A DNA stretch of 64,000 nucleotides from Filimonas effusa (GTDB lineage: Bacteria; Bacteroidota; Bacteroidia; Chitinophagales; Chitinophagaceae), in contig NZ_SDHZ01000002.1 in the NCBI RefSeq assembly GCF_004118675.1, positions 1,178,001 to 1,242,000 on the forward strand, given 5' to 3'. The translations under genes and the position numbers were made by a program. The notes under the pieces were generated by a model. The model made no database searches. It was not told the origin of the DNA and was given only the letters and a program-made list of their open reading frames with translations. Within the stretch, counting starts at the first letter, position 1. Every line of letters starts with the position of its first letter. This document shows, one piece after another, positions 36,428-45,193 of the stretch.

Positions 36428-39400
36428 ATGCTTTTGAGAGCTCTTTGTAACGCACGCCTATTGTGGCATGTGCTTCTAAACAATTCAATGCTGCGGATCA
36501 TGAGGTTGACGGTATTTATTCAGCTGGTAGTTTGTCTAACAGCAAGTGCGCGGGTCAATTCCCAGAAACTGACAATGTCTGAAAACAATGTTCCTATCGA
36601 AAAGGTATTCAGGATCATTGAAGACCAAACCGGTTATGTGTTTTTTTATGAGTATGCTTTACTGGGTAAGGCTAAGAAAGTAAGCATCAATGTTAAAGAT
36701 GCTTATCTCTCTGAAGTATTGCAATTGTGCTTTAAAGATCAGCCGCTGAATTATAAGGTGGTAGATAAAACAGTAGTGATAAAGTCGAAAGCCGCCGCCG
36801 CCATTGCCATCGTAGAGCAGGCCGCGGCAACGCCGCCCCCGGTACAGGATGTATCGGGCATCATCACCGATGAGGATGGTAACCCGCTGCCCAATGTCGC
36901 CGTAAAAGTAAAAGGAACCGAAAAAGGCGCCTCTACTGATAAAAACGGTCATTTCATGATCCGTGGGATAGACCAGAATGCCATTCTCGTGATTTCCTAT
37001 GTTGGTTATGAAACTACAGAGAAAGCGCTTCAGGGTGCACGTGCGCTGGCTATCCAGATGAAGCCTGTCATCAATGAACTGAACCAGACCGTAGTTATTG
37101 GTTACGGCACTACTACGAAAAGAAAAAGCACCGGAAGTATTGCGTCCATTACTTCAGAAGAAATATCGAAACAACCCATTGCCAACCCGCTGAATGCTTT
37201 GCAGGGAAGGGTTGCCGGTGCAATTGTTACGCAATCGAATGGCTTACCCGGTGCGAGGGTCACCATACAGATCCGCGGGAACACATCACTTGACCAAACA
37301 GGCGCCGGCAACCAGCCTTTATACCTGGTAGATGGTGTTCCGTTCAACATGTATGACAACTCGGTACCTGTTACCAATGACCTTAACTCAAGAGGCAATT
37401 TCGCGGCTGCAGGCGGCCTGAGCCCCTTCAGCATTATCAACCCTGCCGAGATTGAAAGGATCGATATCCTGAAGGATGCCGATGCCACTGCCATTTACGG
37501 AACCAGGGGCGCCAATGGTGTCGTACTGATCACCACTAAAAAAGGGAAAGCAGGCAAAACCAAATTATCTCTGAACCTGTACCAGGGGCAGGGTAAGGTT
37601 GGCCACTTTATTCCCATGATGAACACCCAGCAGTATCTGCAGTTACGCAAAGAAGCGTTTGCGAATGACGGGGTAACACCTACCGCCACGAATGCACCAG
37701 ACCTGGTAACCTGGGATCAGAACGCTTATACGGACTGGCAGGACAGGTACCTGGGCGGTACTGCCAGCACAACAGACGTACAGGCTACTGTATCCGGAGG
37801 TGATCAGCGGACCAGGTTCCTGTTAAATGCAGGTTACCACCGTGAGACACCTGTATTTCCCGGCAGCTATGATGATAAGCGTATCTCCACGCGCATGAAC
37901 GTTGAGCATAGTTCATTAGACAGAAGATTCAATGCAAACGTATCTATCAACTACGCTTTCAACAATACCAACCTGTTAAGCCGTGACCTGAGTACTTTGT
38001 ACAACCTGCCTACTAATATGCCGTTGTTCAATGCCGATGGCACTTTATCGTGGAATGCCAATTTCAACAACCCGGAATCGAACCTGCTGGTAAAGTATTT
38101 TGGTAAAACGCATAACCTGATGACCAATACCATGCTGCGTTATACCATATTACCAGGGCTGGACATCAAAACAAGTTTCGGTTTCAATAAAATACAACTG
38201 AATCAGAACGTACAGGAGCCGGCAGGATCCAAGAATCCACTGACAACAACCGTCAACAATTCTGCTGCATTCACAACCATCGATCAGCAATCTTATATAC
38301 TTGAACCACAGATCACCTATAACAGGAGTATTTCAAGGGGTAAATTGTCTGCGCTTCTAGGCAGTACTTTCCAGAATTCACTGAACACATCACAACGTAA
38401 CAGCGCGAGCAACTACAGTTCACCTGCATTGCTGGGCGGCCTTTCCGGTGCCGGTGCGTATGGTACACCTTCGTATGGCTATACCCAGTACAGGTACACT
38501 TCCGTATTCGGCAGGCTGAACTACGACTGGGAATCGAAATACTTTTTGAATGCGGTGTTGCGGAGAGATGGTTCTTCCCGTTTTGGTTCGGACAGGAAAT
38601 TTGGTAATTTCTGGTCTATCGGCGGCGCCTGGGCTTTCAGCAAGGAGAAGTTTGCAGACAACTGGCGCTTCATGTCGTTCGGTAAATTAAGAGCCAGCTA
38701 TGGCGTTACCGGTAACGACCAGATACAGGACTACCAATACCAGGCATTTTATAACTCTGCGGGCACTTACCAGGGTGGATCTGCACTGGCACCGGACAAG
38801 ATAGACAATCCTACTTTACAATGGCAAACCACGCGTAAACTTGAATTTGGCCTGGATATGGCATTCTTAAAAGATCGCGTTCAGGTTACAGCAAACTATT
38901 ACAGGAACACGACACCTAACCAGTTAGGCTACCTGCAATTGTCGCCACAGGCTGGATTCAATTCCTATTCATCGAACTTCGATGCGGTGATCAGGAACAA
39001 TGGTTTTGAACTGGAAGTGAATGCTGTTATCATAGACAAAAAGGATTTCAGGTGGAATACTGCTTTCAATATTACTGTTCCCAAAACCATTCTCGTTAGT
39101 GCAAGCCCTTCTTATTACTACTATAACCAAAGTGTAATAGGACAGCCGCTGGGCGCTGTATTCCGTTATACTTACCAGGGAGTAGATGTTGCTACGGGCA
39201 AGCCGCTTTATAAAGATGTAGCTAAAGACAGCCTTACCTTTACTCCCAATTTCAGTACCGACAGGGCGTATATTGGCTATACTGCACCCAAGTACTATGG
39301 CGGTATCAACAATAGTTTCAGCTATAAGCAGTTTGAATTAAGCTTCTTCTTCCAGTTCACGAAACAGGATGGTAATATATGGCCCACTTCTGCACCTGGT

Positions 39401-39748
39401 GTGCTTAGTTCCGGCAACCAGACAACCTATTGGCTCGACAGGTGGACACAAGGCAACCATAATGCTGCTTTACCAAGAGCAACCAGCACCACGACAATCT
39501 ACTCTGCCTACAGTTCATCTAATGCAGCGTGGGGAGACAACTCCTTCCTTCGCCTGCGCACAGCCAATCTTTCCTATAATTTTCCTTCTGCCCTCACCAG
39601 CAAATGGAAGATAGAAAGCATGCGGTTATACCTGCAAGGACAGAACTTATGGTGGACATCGAAGAACAAGTATGTGTATGATCCTGAAACAGGAACCTCC
39701 ATGCCTCCACTGCGTGTTATAACTGCCGGTATCAATGTTACCTTTTAA
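36428..39748 (+). CDS. SusC/RagA TonB-dependent transporter with STN domain (unit 4)
   Basis: 1106 residues. Signal peptide with hydrophobic part around 27-42, STN domain (about 47-119; DQTGYVFFYEYALLG, DKTVVIKSK), carboxypeptidase-regulatory-like domain (141-213), plug starting at the VVIGYG motif (222-227) with LYLVDGVPFNMY and ATAIYGTRGANGVVLIT, and a beta-barrel ending AGINVTF. The A/V/P-rich stretch at about 120-140 is a linker. Its TAA is directly followed by the ATG of susD, so the two are translationally linked. Substrate unknown. Confidence 0.95.
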   Translation: MLLRALCNARLLWHVLLNNSMLRIMRLTVFIQLVVCLTASARVNSQKLTMSENNVPIEKVFRIIEDQTGYVFFYEYALLGKAKKVSINVKDAYLSEVLQLCFKDQPLNYKVVDKTVVIKSKAAAAIAIVEQAAATPPPVQDVSGIITDEDGNPLPNVAVKVKGTEKGASTDKNGHFMIRGIDQNAILVISYVGYETTEKALQGARALAIQMKPVINELNQTVVIGYGTTTKRKSTGSIASITSEEISKQPIANPLNALQGRVAGAIVTQSNGLPGARVTIQIRGNTSLDQTGAGNQPLYLVDGVPFNMYDNSVPVTNDLNSRGNFAAAGGLSPFSIINPAEIERIDILKDADATAIYGTRGANGVVLITTKKGKAGKTKLSLNLYQGQGKVGHFIPMMNTQQYLQLRKEAFANDGVTPTATNAPDLVTWDQNAYTDWQDRYLGGTASTTDVQATVSGGDQRTRFLLNAGYHRETPVFPGSYDDKRISTRMNVEHSSLDRRFNANVSINYAFNNTNLLSRDLSTLYNLPTNMPLFNADGTLSWNANFNNPESNLLVKYFGKTHNLMTNTMLRYTILPGLDIKTSFGFNKIQLNQNVQEPAGSKNPLTTTVNNSAAFTTIDQQSYILEPQITYNRSISRGKLSALLGSTFQNSLNTSQRNSASNYSSPALLGGLSGAGAYGTPSYGYTQYRYTSVFGRLNYDWESKYFLNAVLRRDGSSRFGSDRKFGNFWSIGGAWAFSKEKFADNWRFMSFGKLRASYGVTGNDQIQDYQYQAFYNSAGTYQGGSALAPDKIDNPTLQWQTTRKLEFGLDMAFLKDRVQVTANYYRNTTPNQLGYLQLSPQAGFNSYSSNFDAVIRNNGFELEVNAVIIDKKDFRWNTAFNITVPKTILVSASPSYYYYNQSVIGQPLGAVFRYTYQGVDVATGKPLYKDVAKDSLTFTPNFSTDRAYIGYTAPKYYGGINNSFSYKQFELSFFFQFTKQDGNIWPTSAPGVLSSGNQTTYWLDRWTQGNHNAALPRATSTTTIYSAYSSSNAAWGDNSFLRLRTANLSYNFPSALTSKWKIESMRLYLQGQNLWWTSKNKYVYDPETGTSMPPLRVITAGINVTF

Positions 39749-41152
39749 ATGAGAAAGAAGATGAAAATCAGTATATCCAAAATAAAGAACAGCTTATTGT
39801 CAACTGCATTGCTGTTATCCTTTGCAGTAACGTCGTGCAAGAAATATGTAGATATAGACAGGCCTCCATCCTCCCTGACACCTGAAGAGGCATTCTCGGA
39901 TTCTGCAACAGCTACTTCAGCGGTGCTGGGTATTTATGCCGGGATGGCTTCTTCCCGCGAAACAGGCGGGTCCAATGCTGTCAACTACCTGACAACGATC
40001 TATGGTGCCATGAGCGCCGACGAAGGTTATTTTTTAACCAATACCACTTTTGATCTATTCAAAGACAACAAGCTGGCTGCAGGCAGCGACCTGATCACTT
40101 ACTGGTCGGGATTATATACCAGGATTGGAAGGGCTAATTATGTTATAGAGCGTTTGCCCGGCACTACCAATATCTCCGGCAGGCTTAAGAATCAGCTGAT
40201 GGGTGAAGCCAAGTTCCTGAGAGCCTGGTTCTATTTCCAGCTTGTCAATTATTTTGGTGATGTGCCTTTGATCCTGAATACAAGGGCATTGGAAAACGGG
40301 CTGTTACCACGTACCGCATCCGCTACTGTATACCAGCAAATTGTTGCGGACCTTACCGAAGCCAAAGAGCTGCTCACCACCACCTACCCTTCTATTGAAA
40401 GGGCCAGGATCAACAAAAATGTGACATCGGCTTTCCTGGCACGGGTTTATTTTTATCTTCAGAACTGGCAGGCCGCTGAAACAGAAGCAACTGCCGTCAT
40501 AAGTTCCGGCACTTATTCACTGGTATCTAATCTAGACAACGTGTTTCTGAATAACAGCAATGAAACCATCTGGCAGATATCGCTGGTAGCCACCACTACC
40601 CCGGCTACTATCTTCGGCGACCAGTTTATTCCTGCCAGCACCACTCCTACTTTTGTATTGTATGATACACTTGCGAATAGTTTCGAGGCTAACGACCAGC
40701 GTAAACTCAAATGGGCAAAGGCTATTACCTACTCCGGTAAAACGTACTATTATCCTTACAAATACAAATTACGTAATGCTACTGCAGGTAATGAATATCC
40801 TATTCTGCTGAGGTTATCGGAAATGTACCTGATAAGAAGTGAAGCGCTGGCTCAGCAGGAAAACCTGACAGGCGCCCGCCGTGATCTTGATTCCGTACGT
40901 AAAAGAGCCGGCCTGTTGCCAACAACAGCTATCGCCAAAGCCGATCTGTTAAAAGCACTGGCACATGAGCGCTGGGTAGAACTGTTCGTTGAATCGGGTG
41001 ACCGGTGGTTTAACCTGAAACGGCTGAAGCAGGCAACAGAAACGTTAAGCCCTATCAAACCATCGTGGCAGCCATTCCAGCAGCTTTATCCTATTCCTCA
41101 ATCGGCGATGACGGCGAATCCCAACCTGAAGGACAATGAAGGTTATTTCTAA
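39749..41152 (+). CDS. SusD/RagB family lipoprotein (unit 4)
   Basis: 467 residues; lipoprotein cysteine at residue 30 (AVTSCKKYVDIDRPP). The helical core carries GEAKFLRAWFYFQLVNYFGDVPL, and the C-terminal half has RLSEMYLIRSEALAQ and the LAHERWVELFVESGDRWFNLKR motif typical of SusD, then TANPNLKDNEGYF. An internal ATG at 39761 would shorten the signal to a more usual length. No space separates it from susC; the TlpA-like gene follows 35 bases later. Confidence 0.95.
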   Translation: MRKKMKISISKIKNSLLSTALLLSFAVTSCKKYVDIDRPPSSLTPEEAFSDSATATSAVLGIYAGMASSRETGGSNAVNYLTTIYGAMSADEGYFLTNTTFDLFKDNKLAAGSDLITYWSGLYTRIGRANYVIERLPGTTNISGRLKNQLMGEAKFLRAWFYFQLVNYFGDVPLILNTRALENGLLPRTASATVYQQIVADLTEAKELLTTTYPSIERARINKNVTSAFLARVYFYLQNWQAAETEATAVISSGTYSLVSNLDNVFLNNSNETIWQISLVATTTPATIFGDQFIPASTTPTFVLYDTLANSFEANDQRKLKWAKAITYSGKTYYYPYKYKLRNATAGNEYPILLRLSEMYLIRSEALAQQENLTGARRDLDSVRKRAGLLPTTAIAKADLLKALAHERWVELFVESGDRWFNLKRLKQATETLSPIKPSWQPFQQLYPIPQSAMTANPNLKDNEGYF

Positions 41153-41187
41153 ATCAACACACAATACACCAAACAAACCAATTACTG

Positions 41188-42657
41188 ATGAAACACTTAT
41201 TTATGACATTGGCCCTTTCGGGCGCAGCCCTGGCTGCGAATGCGCAGGGGCGTGTTGAACAGGACAGTACTATACGGTATTATAACAGGCTGGCAGAAGG
41301 CAGCAGTGCAGATAAAGCTTTGCTGGAAAGCAAAATGTACACCCTTTTAAAGAGTGATAACGAGAAGGACTGGCTTATGGCCCGCCGCTTCTTTTTCATC
41401 CTCAAGAAGAACAACACCGTCGATTCGCTCAACGAGGCCTGTATCAAACGTTTTCCTTTGGGAGATGTAGCCAGGAATAAAGCGGTGAATGTTGTTTATG
41501 AAGAAAAAGACTTAGCTAAAAAAGAAGCCGCTTATAAAGCCTGGGTAGCCAAGTTCCCACCTACCGAACCCAAAGGAAAGAATGATATTACTTATGACTA
41601 TGCCAGGTATGGCGTAGCAACCGCTTTTGCTGCAGAAGGCAATATTTCCAAGGCTTTGGGGTATGCACACCTGATAGAAAACCCCATATGGAAAGGCGAA
41701 GGGCTGGCAGGTACCGCCAATGCCTTACTGAAAGCGGGACATAAAAAAGAAGGTCTCGAATTATATCATGAGGCGCTAAACAGCACAAAACCTTTTTTAG
41801 GCAACAGTAAAGTTGACGGCGCCGGTTTCGCTGCCAATAACTTTATATTTTACAACAGCGCTATAGCAGAGGCGCTGTTCAAAGACAATAAGGCTACCGA
41901 AGCTTATCCCTATATCAAAACTGCGCATGACAGCGCCAAGGTTTTAAAGCCCGGCGTCAACGCTACCTATTTTGATGTATTGATGGCATTAGGCAAGAAA
42001 AAGGAAGCGTTTGAAGTAGCCAAAGAATCGATGACCGAAGGGCAGGCAAGCCCTAAGATGAGGGAAACCCTGAAACAGCTTTATGTTGACGTTAAAGGCT
42101 CGGACGCCGGCTATGACGCTTATGTTGCCGAGATTAAAAAAGCAATGTCGGAAAAGATCAGGAAAGATGTTACCCGCAAACTCATAGATCAGCCAGCGCC
42201 TGCTATTTCCTTTACCGATGTGAATGGAAAGACAGTTTCACTGGAAGACGTAAAAGGCAAAGTAGTAGTCTTAGACTTCTGGGCTACATGGTGCGGTCCC
42301 TGTAAAAGATCTTTTCCTGCTATGAAAATGGCTGTTGAAAAATACAAGGATGATCCCAATGTGAAATTCCTGTTCATTCATACCTGGGAAAAAACAGATA
42401 AAGACGCTGCTATTACCAGTGCCAGAAAATATGTAGAAGATCAGAAATACCCCTTCAACATATGGATGGATCTAAAAGATCCCGCTACCGGTTTGAACAA
42501 TGGTGTAGAAGGATTTAAGGTAAATGCCATACCTGCCAAGTTTGTAATAGACAGGAAAGGTCATATCCGTTTCTCTATGTCCGGCTTCTCCGGCGGAGAT
42601 GACGCAGCAGTAGAAGAGCTGTCGACAATGATTGAAATGGCGAGAGGCAAGGGGTAG
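41188..42657 (+). CDS. TlpA-like thioredoxin-domain protein with TPR-like region (unit 4)
   Basis: 489 residues. Signal peptide (cut near LAANAQ, residue 20), a helical TPR-like region (about 30-320; paired helices such as ARYGVATAFAAEGNISKAL), and a C-terminal TlpA/AhpC-TSA domain (about 333-489) with active site W368-C-G-P-C372 and the NAIPAKFVIDRKGHI cis-proline region. Similar in plan to the larger TlpA-like protein of unit 3 but without the N-terminal Ig-like domain. Probably a periplasmic or outer-membrane-associated thiol oxidoreductase working with the SusCD pair of unit 4. It is the last gene of the unit. Confidence 0.92.
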   Translation: MKHLFMTLALSGAALAANAQGRVEQDSTIRYYNRLAEGSSADKALLESKMYTLLKSDNEKDWLMARRFFFILKKNNTVDSLNEACIKRFPLGDVARNKAVNVVYEEKDLAKKEAAYKAWVAKFPPTEPKGKNDITYDYARYGVATAFAAEGNISKALGYAHLIENPIWKGEGLAGTANALLKAGHKKEGLELYHEALNSTKPFLGNSKVDGAGFAANNFIFYNSAIAEALFKDNKATEAYPYIKTAHDSAKVLKPGVNATYFDVLMALGKKKEAFEVAKESMTEGQASPKMRETLKQLYVDVKGSDAGYDAYVAEIKKAMSEKIRKDVTRKLIDQPAPAISFTDVNGKTVSLEDVKGKVVVLDFWATWCGPCKRSFPAMKMAVEKYKDDPNVKFLFIHTWEKTDKDAAITSARKYVEDQKYPFNIWMDLKDPATGLNNGVEGFKVNAIPAKFVIDRKGHIRFSMSGFSGGDDAAVEELSTMIEMARGKG

Positions 42658-42683
42658 ATACCGGAAAGCATTGAAAAAACAGA

Positions 42684-42718
42684 AAGCCGCCTCAATACGA
42701 TGAGGCGGCTTCTTTTTT
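42684..42718. terminator. Bidirectional intrinsic terminator between units 4 and 5
   Basis: AAGCCGCCTCA (42684-42694) pairs perfectly with TGAGGCGGCTT (42701-42711) around a 6-base loop. Plus strand: followed by TTTTTTAC. Minus strand: followed by TCTGTTTTTT. It serves both convergent operons. Confidence 0.9.
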
Positions 42719-42741
42719 ACTGGTGGTGAACTATTGAATTA

Positions 42742-43941
42742 TTAAGGCAGGCTGAAAAGTTTTACACTAAACACTTTAAAGAAGGCGTTGGTATCCGGCA
42801 TTTTACCCTGGAAACCAATAGACACCTGCGTAGTCTCTGTGAGTTCGAAGCGGAGAACGTTGGTCGCATTTTTAACAAAGCCATCTTTGGCAATTGTTCC
42901 GGTTGCCACGTTGGCAATATCCGGCAGGGTTGTTCCTTTTGCTACGGAAACATATCTCTCCCCGCCATCGCAGTCGCCCGTTACAAACTCAAAAGAGTAA
43001 CGGCCGGCAGGCAATGTTATCGTTTGATAAATCTTGCCGTTAGGTACAGTCGGCAGCCCCCATCCTGCTTCTATAGAAAGAGACGGACCTGGAAGCCATG
43101 AACCAGCATCCAAGCCACCTTTGCCATTTGCATTCTTCACGTCATTGGAAACGGTCCAGTCGGCAGGAATACGCCACCTGTCGGTACCACCGTCAGAATT
43201 CTTGAAGCTGGGACCAGGATTTTTCAGGTACTGTGAAGTGATTTCCGCTCTTACCCCTACGCTTTGGTAACCGCTATAAAAAGTATCGATTGCCAACGTA
43301 TCGGGAAGGAACACAGTACGGTAAGTGAACTTAGTTCCTGCTTTAAAGTTTTTCAAAACAGTTTTTGTGTCTGTTCTGGCGGCATATACCTTTTTAACAG
43401 CATTACTATTATCGGTAAACTCCAACTGAGAGCCCAAGGCACCTGTACTGGCATCGAGTACGTTCCATTGAACGGTTACGGAATCACCAGCCATTTCCGC
43501 CAGCTTCACCGTACGGTTAAGCAGCAGGCTTTTATACACAGCTCCATATACCCTTCCGGCCACAGTTACATCTACGGACCTGTTACCATACTTATCGAAA
43601 GTAACGAGGGTAAAGCTTTTCACAGCTTCTTCCATATTCTTAAGAATGGCGCGGATGGTATCTACACCTGAGGTACGGGTTACAGGCACGACCATGGAGT
43701 CGGCCTTATTATTCCAATAGATACGCAGTTGTGTTATTTTAGGATCGGCAATAAGTAATCCCGAGATCATTAGTCTGCCATCGCCCGGGTGTGCTTTTAC
43801 GGAATCTATTTTACCGGCATAGGTGATGGTACCATTACCCAGGTAGTTTTCTTTATAATCGTCCATCTTCCTGCAAGCGGCCATTGCCAGCAGCAGGCAG
43901 CAAAACAATATCGTTTTATTTATTTTATTACGTGTATTCAT
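42742..43941 (-). CDS. Lipoprotein with DUF4998- and DUF5013-like domains (unit 5)
   Basis: 399 residues; lipoprotein cysteine at residue 23 (AMAACRKMDDY). The N-terminal half, with GDGRLMISGLLIADPKITQL and repeated short beta strands, resembles DUF4998; the C-terminal half (about 240-399; the YQTITLPAGRYSFEF phrase and a jelly-roll pattern) resembles the DUF5013 or galactose-binding type. These proteins are found at the end of SusCD operons as probable surface glycan-binding proteins. It is the last gene of unit 5, 19 bases after the preceding lipoprotein gene. Ligand inferred to be a galactan fragment. Confidence 0.82.
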   Translation of the reverse strand: MNTRNKINKTILFCCLLLAMAACRKMDDYKENYLGNGTITYAGKIDSVKAHPGDGRLMISGLLIADPKITQLRIYWNNKADSMVVPVTRTSGVDTIRAILKNMEEAVKSFTLVTFDKYGNRSVDVTVAGRVYGAVYKSLLLNRTVKLAEMAGDSVTVQWNVLDASTGALGSQLEFTDNSNAVKKVYAARTDTKTVLKNFKAGTKFTYRTVFLPDTLAIDTFYSGYQSVGVRAEITSQYLKNPGPSFKNSDGGTDRWRIPADWTVSNDVKNANGKGGLDAGSWLPGPSLSIEAGWGLPTVPNGKIYQTITLPAGRYSFEFVTGDCDGGERYVSVAKGTTLPDIANVATGTIAKDGFVKNATNVLRFELTETTQVSIGFQGKMPDTNAFFKVFSVKLFSLP

Positions 43942-43960
43942 TTTAATACGGTTAAACAGT

Positions 43961-45151
43961 TTATAATGGTTTACCCCAGACAGATATTTCGCAGCCGGTA
44001 AGAGTTTGTCTCAGGCCACTCCAGTTATACCTATGTCTTATTCTCAAGTAACGCACTGCCGGCGCAGTAATAGGAATTTCCCAGCTACTGCCTGCCTGTC
44101 CGGCAGCCACGTCGTCGGAGTTTTCCGTACCATATGGCAGACCTGAAGGTTTGGTTTCGCGGCATTCTACGAGTTTGGTCCAGCCATTCCAGCTACCATC
44201 GGGAGAAGGGTTATTAGTGCCCCAGAGCTCATACACCTTCATACTTGCGTTTTCGAAATAGCGGGGATCGGGGTAATGCCACCATGTAAAGCGGCTTAGC
44301 TGTGCTTTAACGCCCATATCGAAAGTGAACCATACGCCGTTGGTGGTATCTGTAATGGTTTCGTAAGTACAGGCTGCGGAGCCCCAGCCGCTGTAGACGC
44401 CATCCCAGAGATTACGCATCTGTCGGCCATAAGCATTCAAAGCGAGATCGCCTGGAAGCAGGTATTCGGCAAAACCCGATTTAGGGATCAATGTTTCGTA
44501 AAGCGGGGAGAGATCGGCAAAAATGGTATCGCTCTGATTCTGGAACTGATCCCTGATGTAGAATGCAAAGCTTTTTTTAGTAGTATCCATGCCACGGATA
44601 GACTGGTTAATATCTTTGAGAGAGCTATATACAGCACTATACTGTTTCCACTGGCCATATTGATCTTTCAGAAGAATAATAATAGAAAGCGCTTTAGCAT
44701 CGGGATTCGTTGTACGTATATTAATGCCACCGAATGTGGGGGCTACCTTCAGGCTATCGAAGGAAGAAAGGTAAGCGGGCATCAACGGTTTTACCATTAC
44801 CTTATATGGCTGAGACGGCACTTCACTTCTGTTCACCGCATATAAAGTCACCTCTGTTGCCGCTGTATCTTTAAAGCCATCTACCAGGAGGTTATTGGTG
44901 TAAAACGAAGCTTTTGCTTCCCTGGTGACACCAGGCCGGATCTGGTAAACGGCTTTCACGTATAACAGATCTTCGTCGGTGGGCAGTGTATAAGTGATAC
45001 GGGCCTCTCCTTTCATATTTTGCACGGTAGCATTGGTTACCGGGCCTGGCGGGGTACCGTTATGCTCCAGCGGGCCAATGATCGTTGAGTTTTTACAGGC
45101 AGCCAGTCCAAGGAGCAGGCAACCTATCGAAAAATATTTAAATGATTTCAT
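43961..45151 (-). CDS. Lipoprotein with DUF4959/DUF5126-like and C-terminal F5/8-type (DUF5000-like) domains (unit 5)
   Basis: 396 residues; lipoprotein cysteine at residue 19 (LGLAACKNS). Two fibronectin-like segments (about 30-230) resemble DUF4959 and DUF5126, and the C-terminal part (about 235-396) is a discoidin-like beta-sandwich with NLWDGVYSGWG, FTFDMGVKAQLSRFTWW and VRYLRIRHRYNW, as in DUF5000. This is the usual plan of a surface glycan-binding protein beside SusD. It lies 42 bases after susD. Expected to help hold the polysaccharide at the cell surface. Confidence 0.85.
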   Translation of the reverse strand: MKSFKYFSIGCLLLGLAACKNSTIIGPLEHNGTPPGPVTNATVQNMKGEARITYTLPTDEDLLYVKAVYQIRPGVTREAKASFYTNNLLVDGFKDTAATEVTLYAVNRSEVPSQPYKVMVKPLMPAYLSSFDSLKVAPTFGGINIRTTNPDAKALSIIILLKDQYGQWKQYSAVYSSLKDINQSIRGMDTTKKSFAFYIRDQFQNQSDTIFADLSPLYETLIPKSGFAEYLLPGDLALNAYGRQMRNLWDGVYSGWGSAACTYETITDTTNGVWFTFDMGVKAQLSRFTWWHYPDPRYFENASMKVYELWGTNNPSPDGSWNGWTKLVECRETKPSGLPYGTENSDDVAAGQAGSSWEIPITAPAVRYLRIRHRYNWSGLRQTLTGCEISVWGKPL

Positions 45152-45193
45152 TTTTCAAACATTTTGAATGTGATTCAATAGCTGTGAAGCCTA

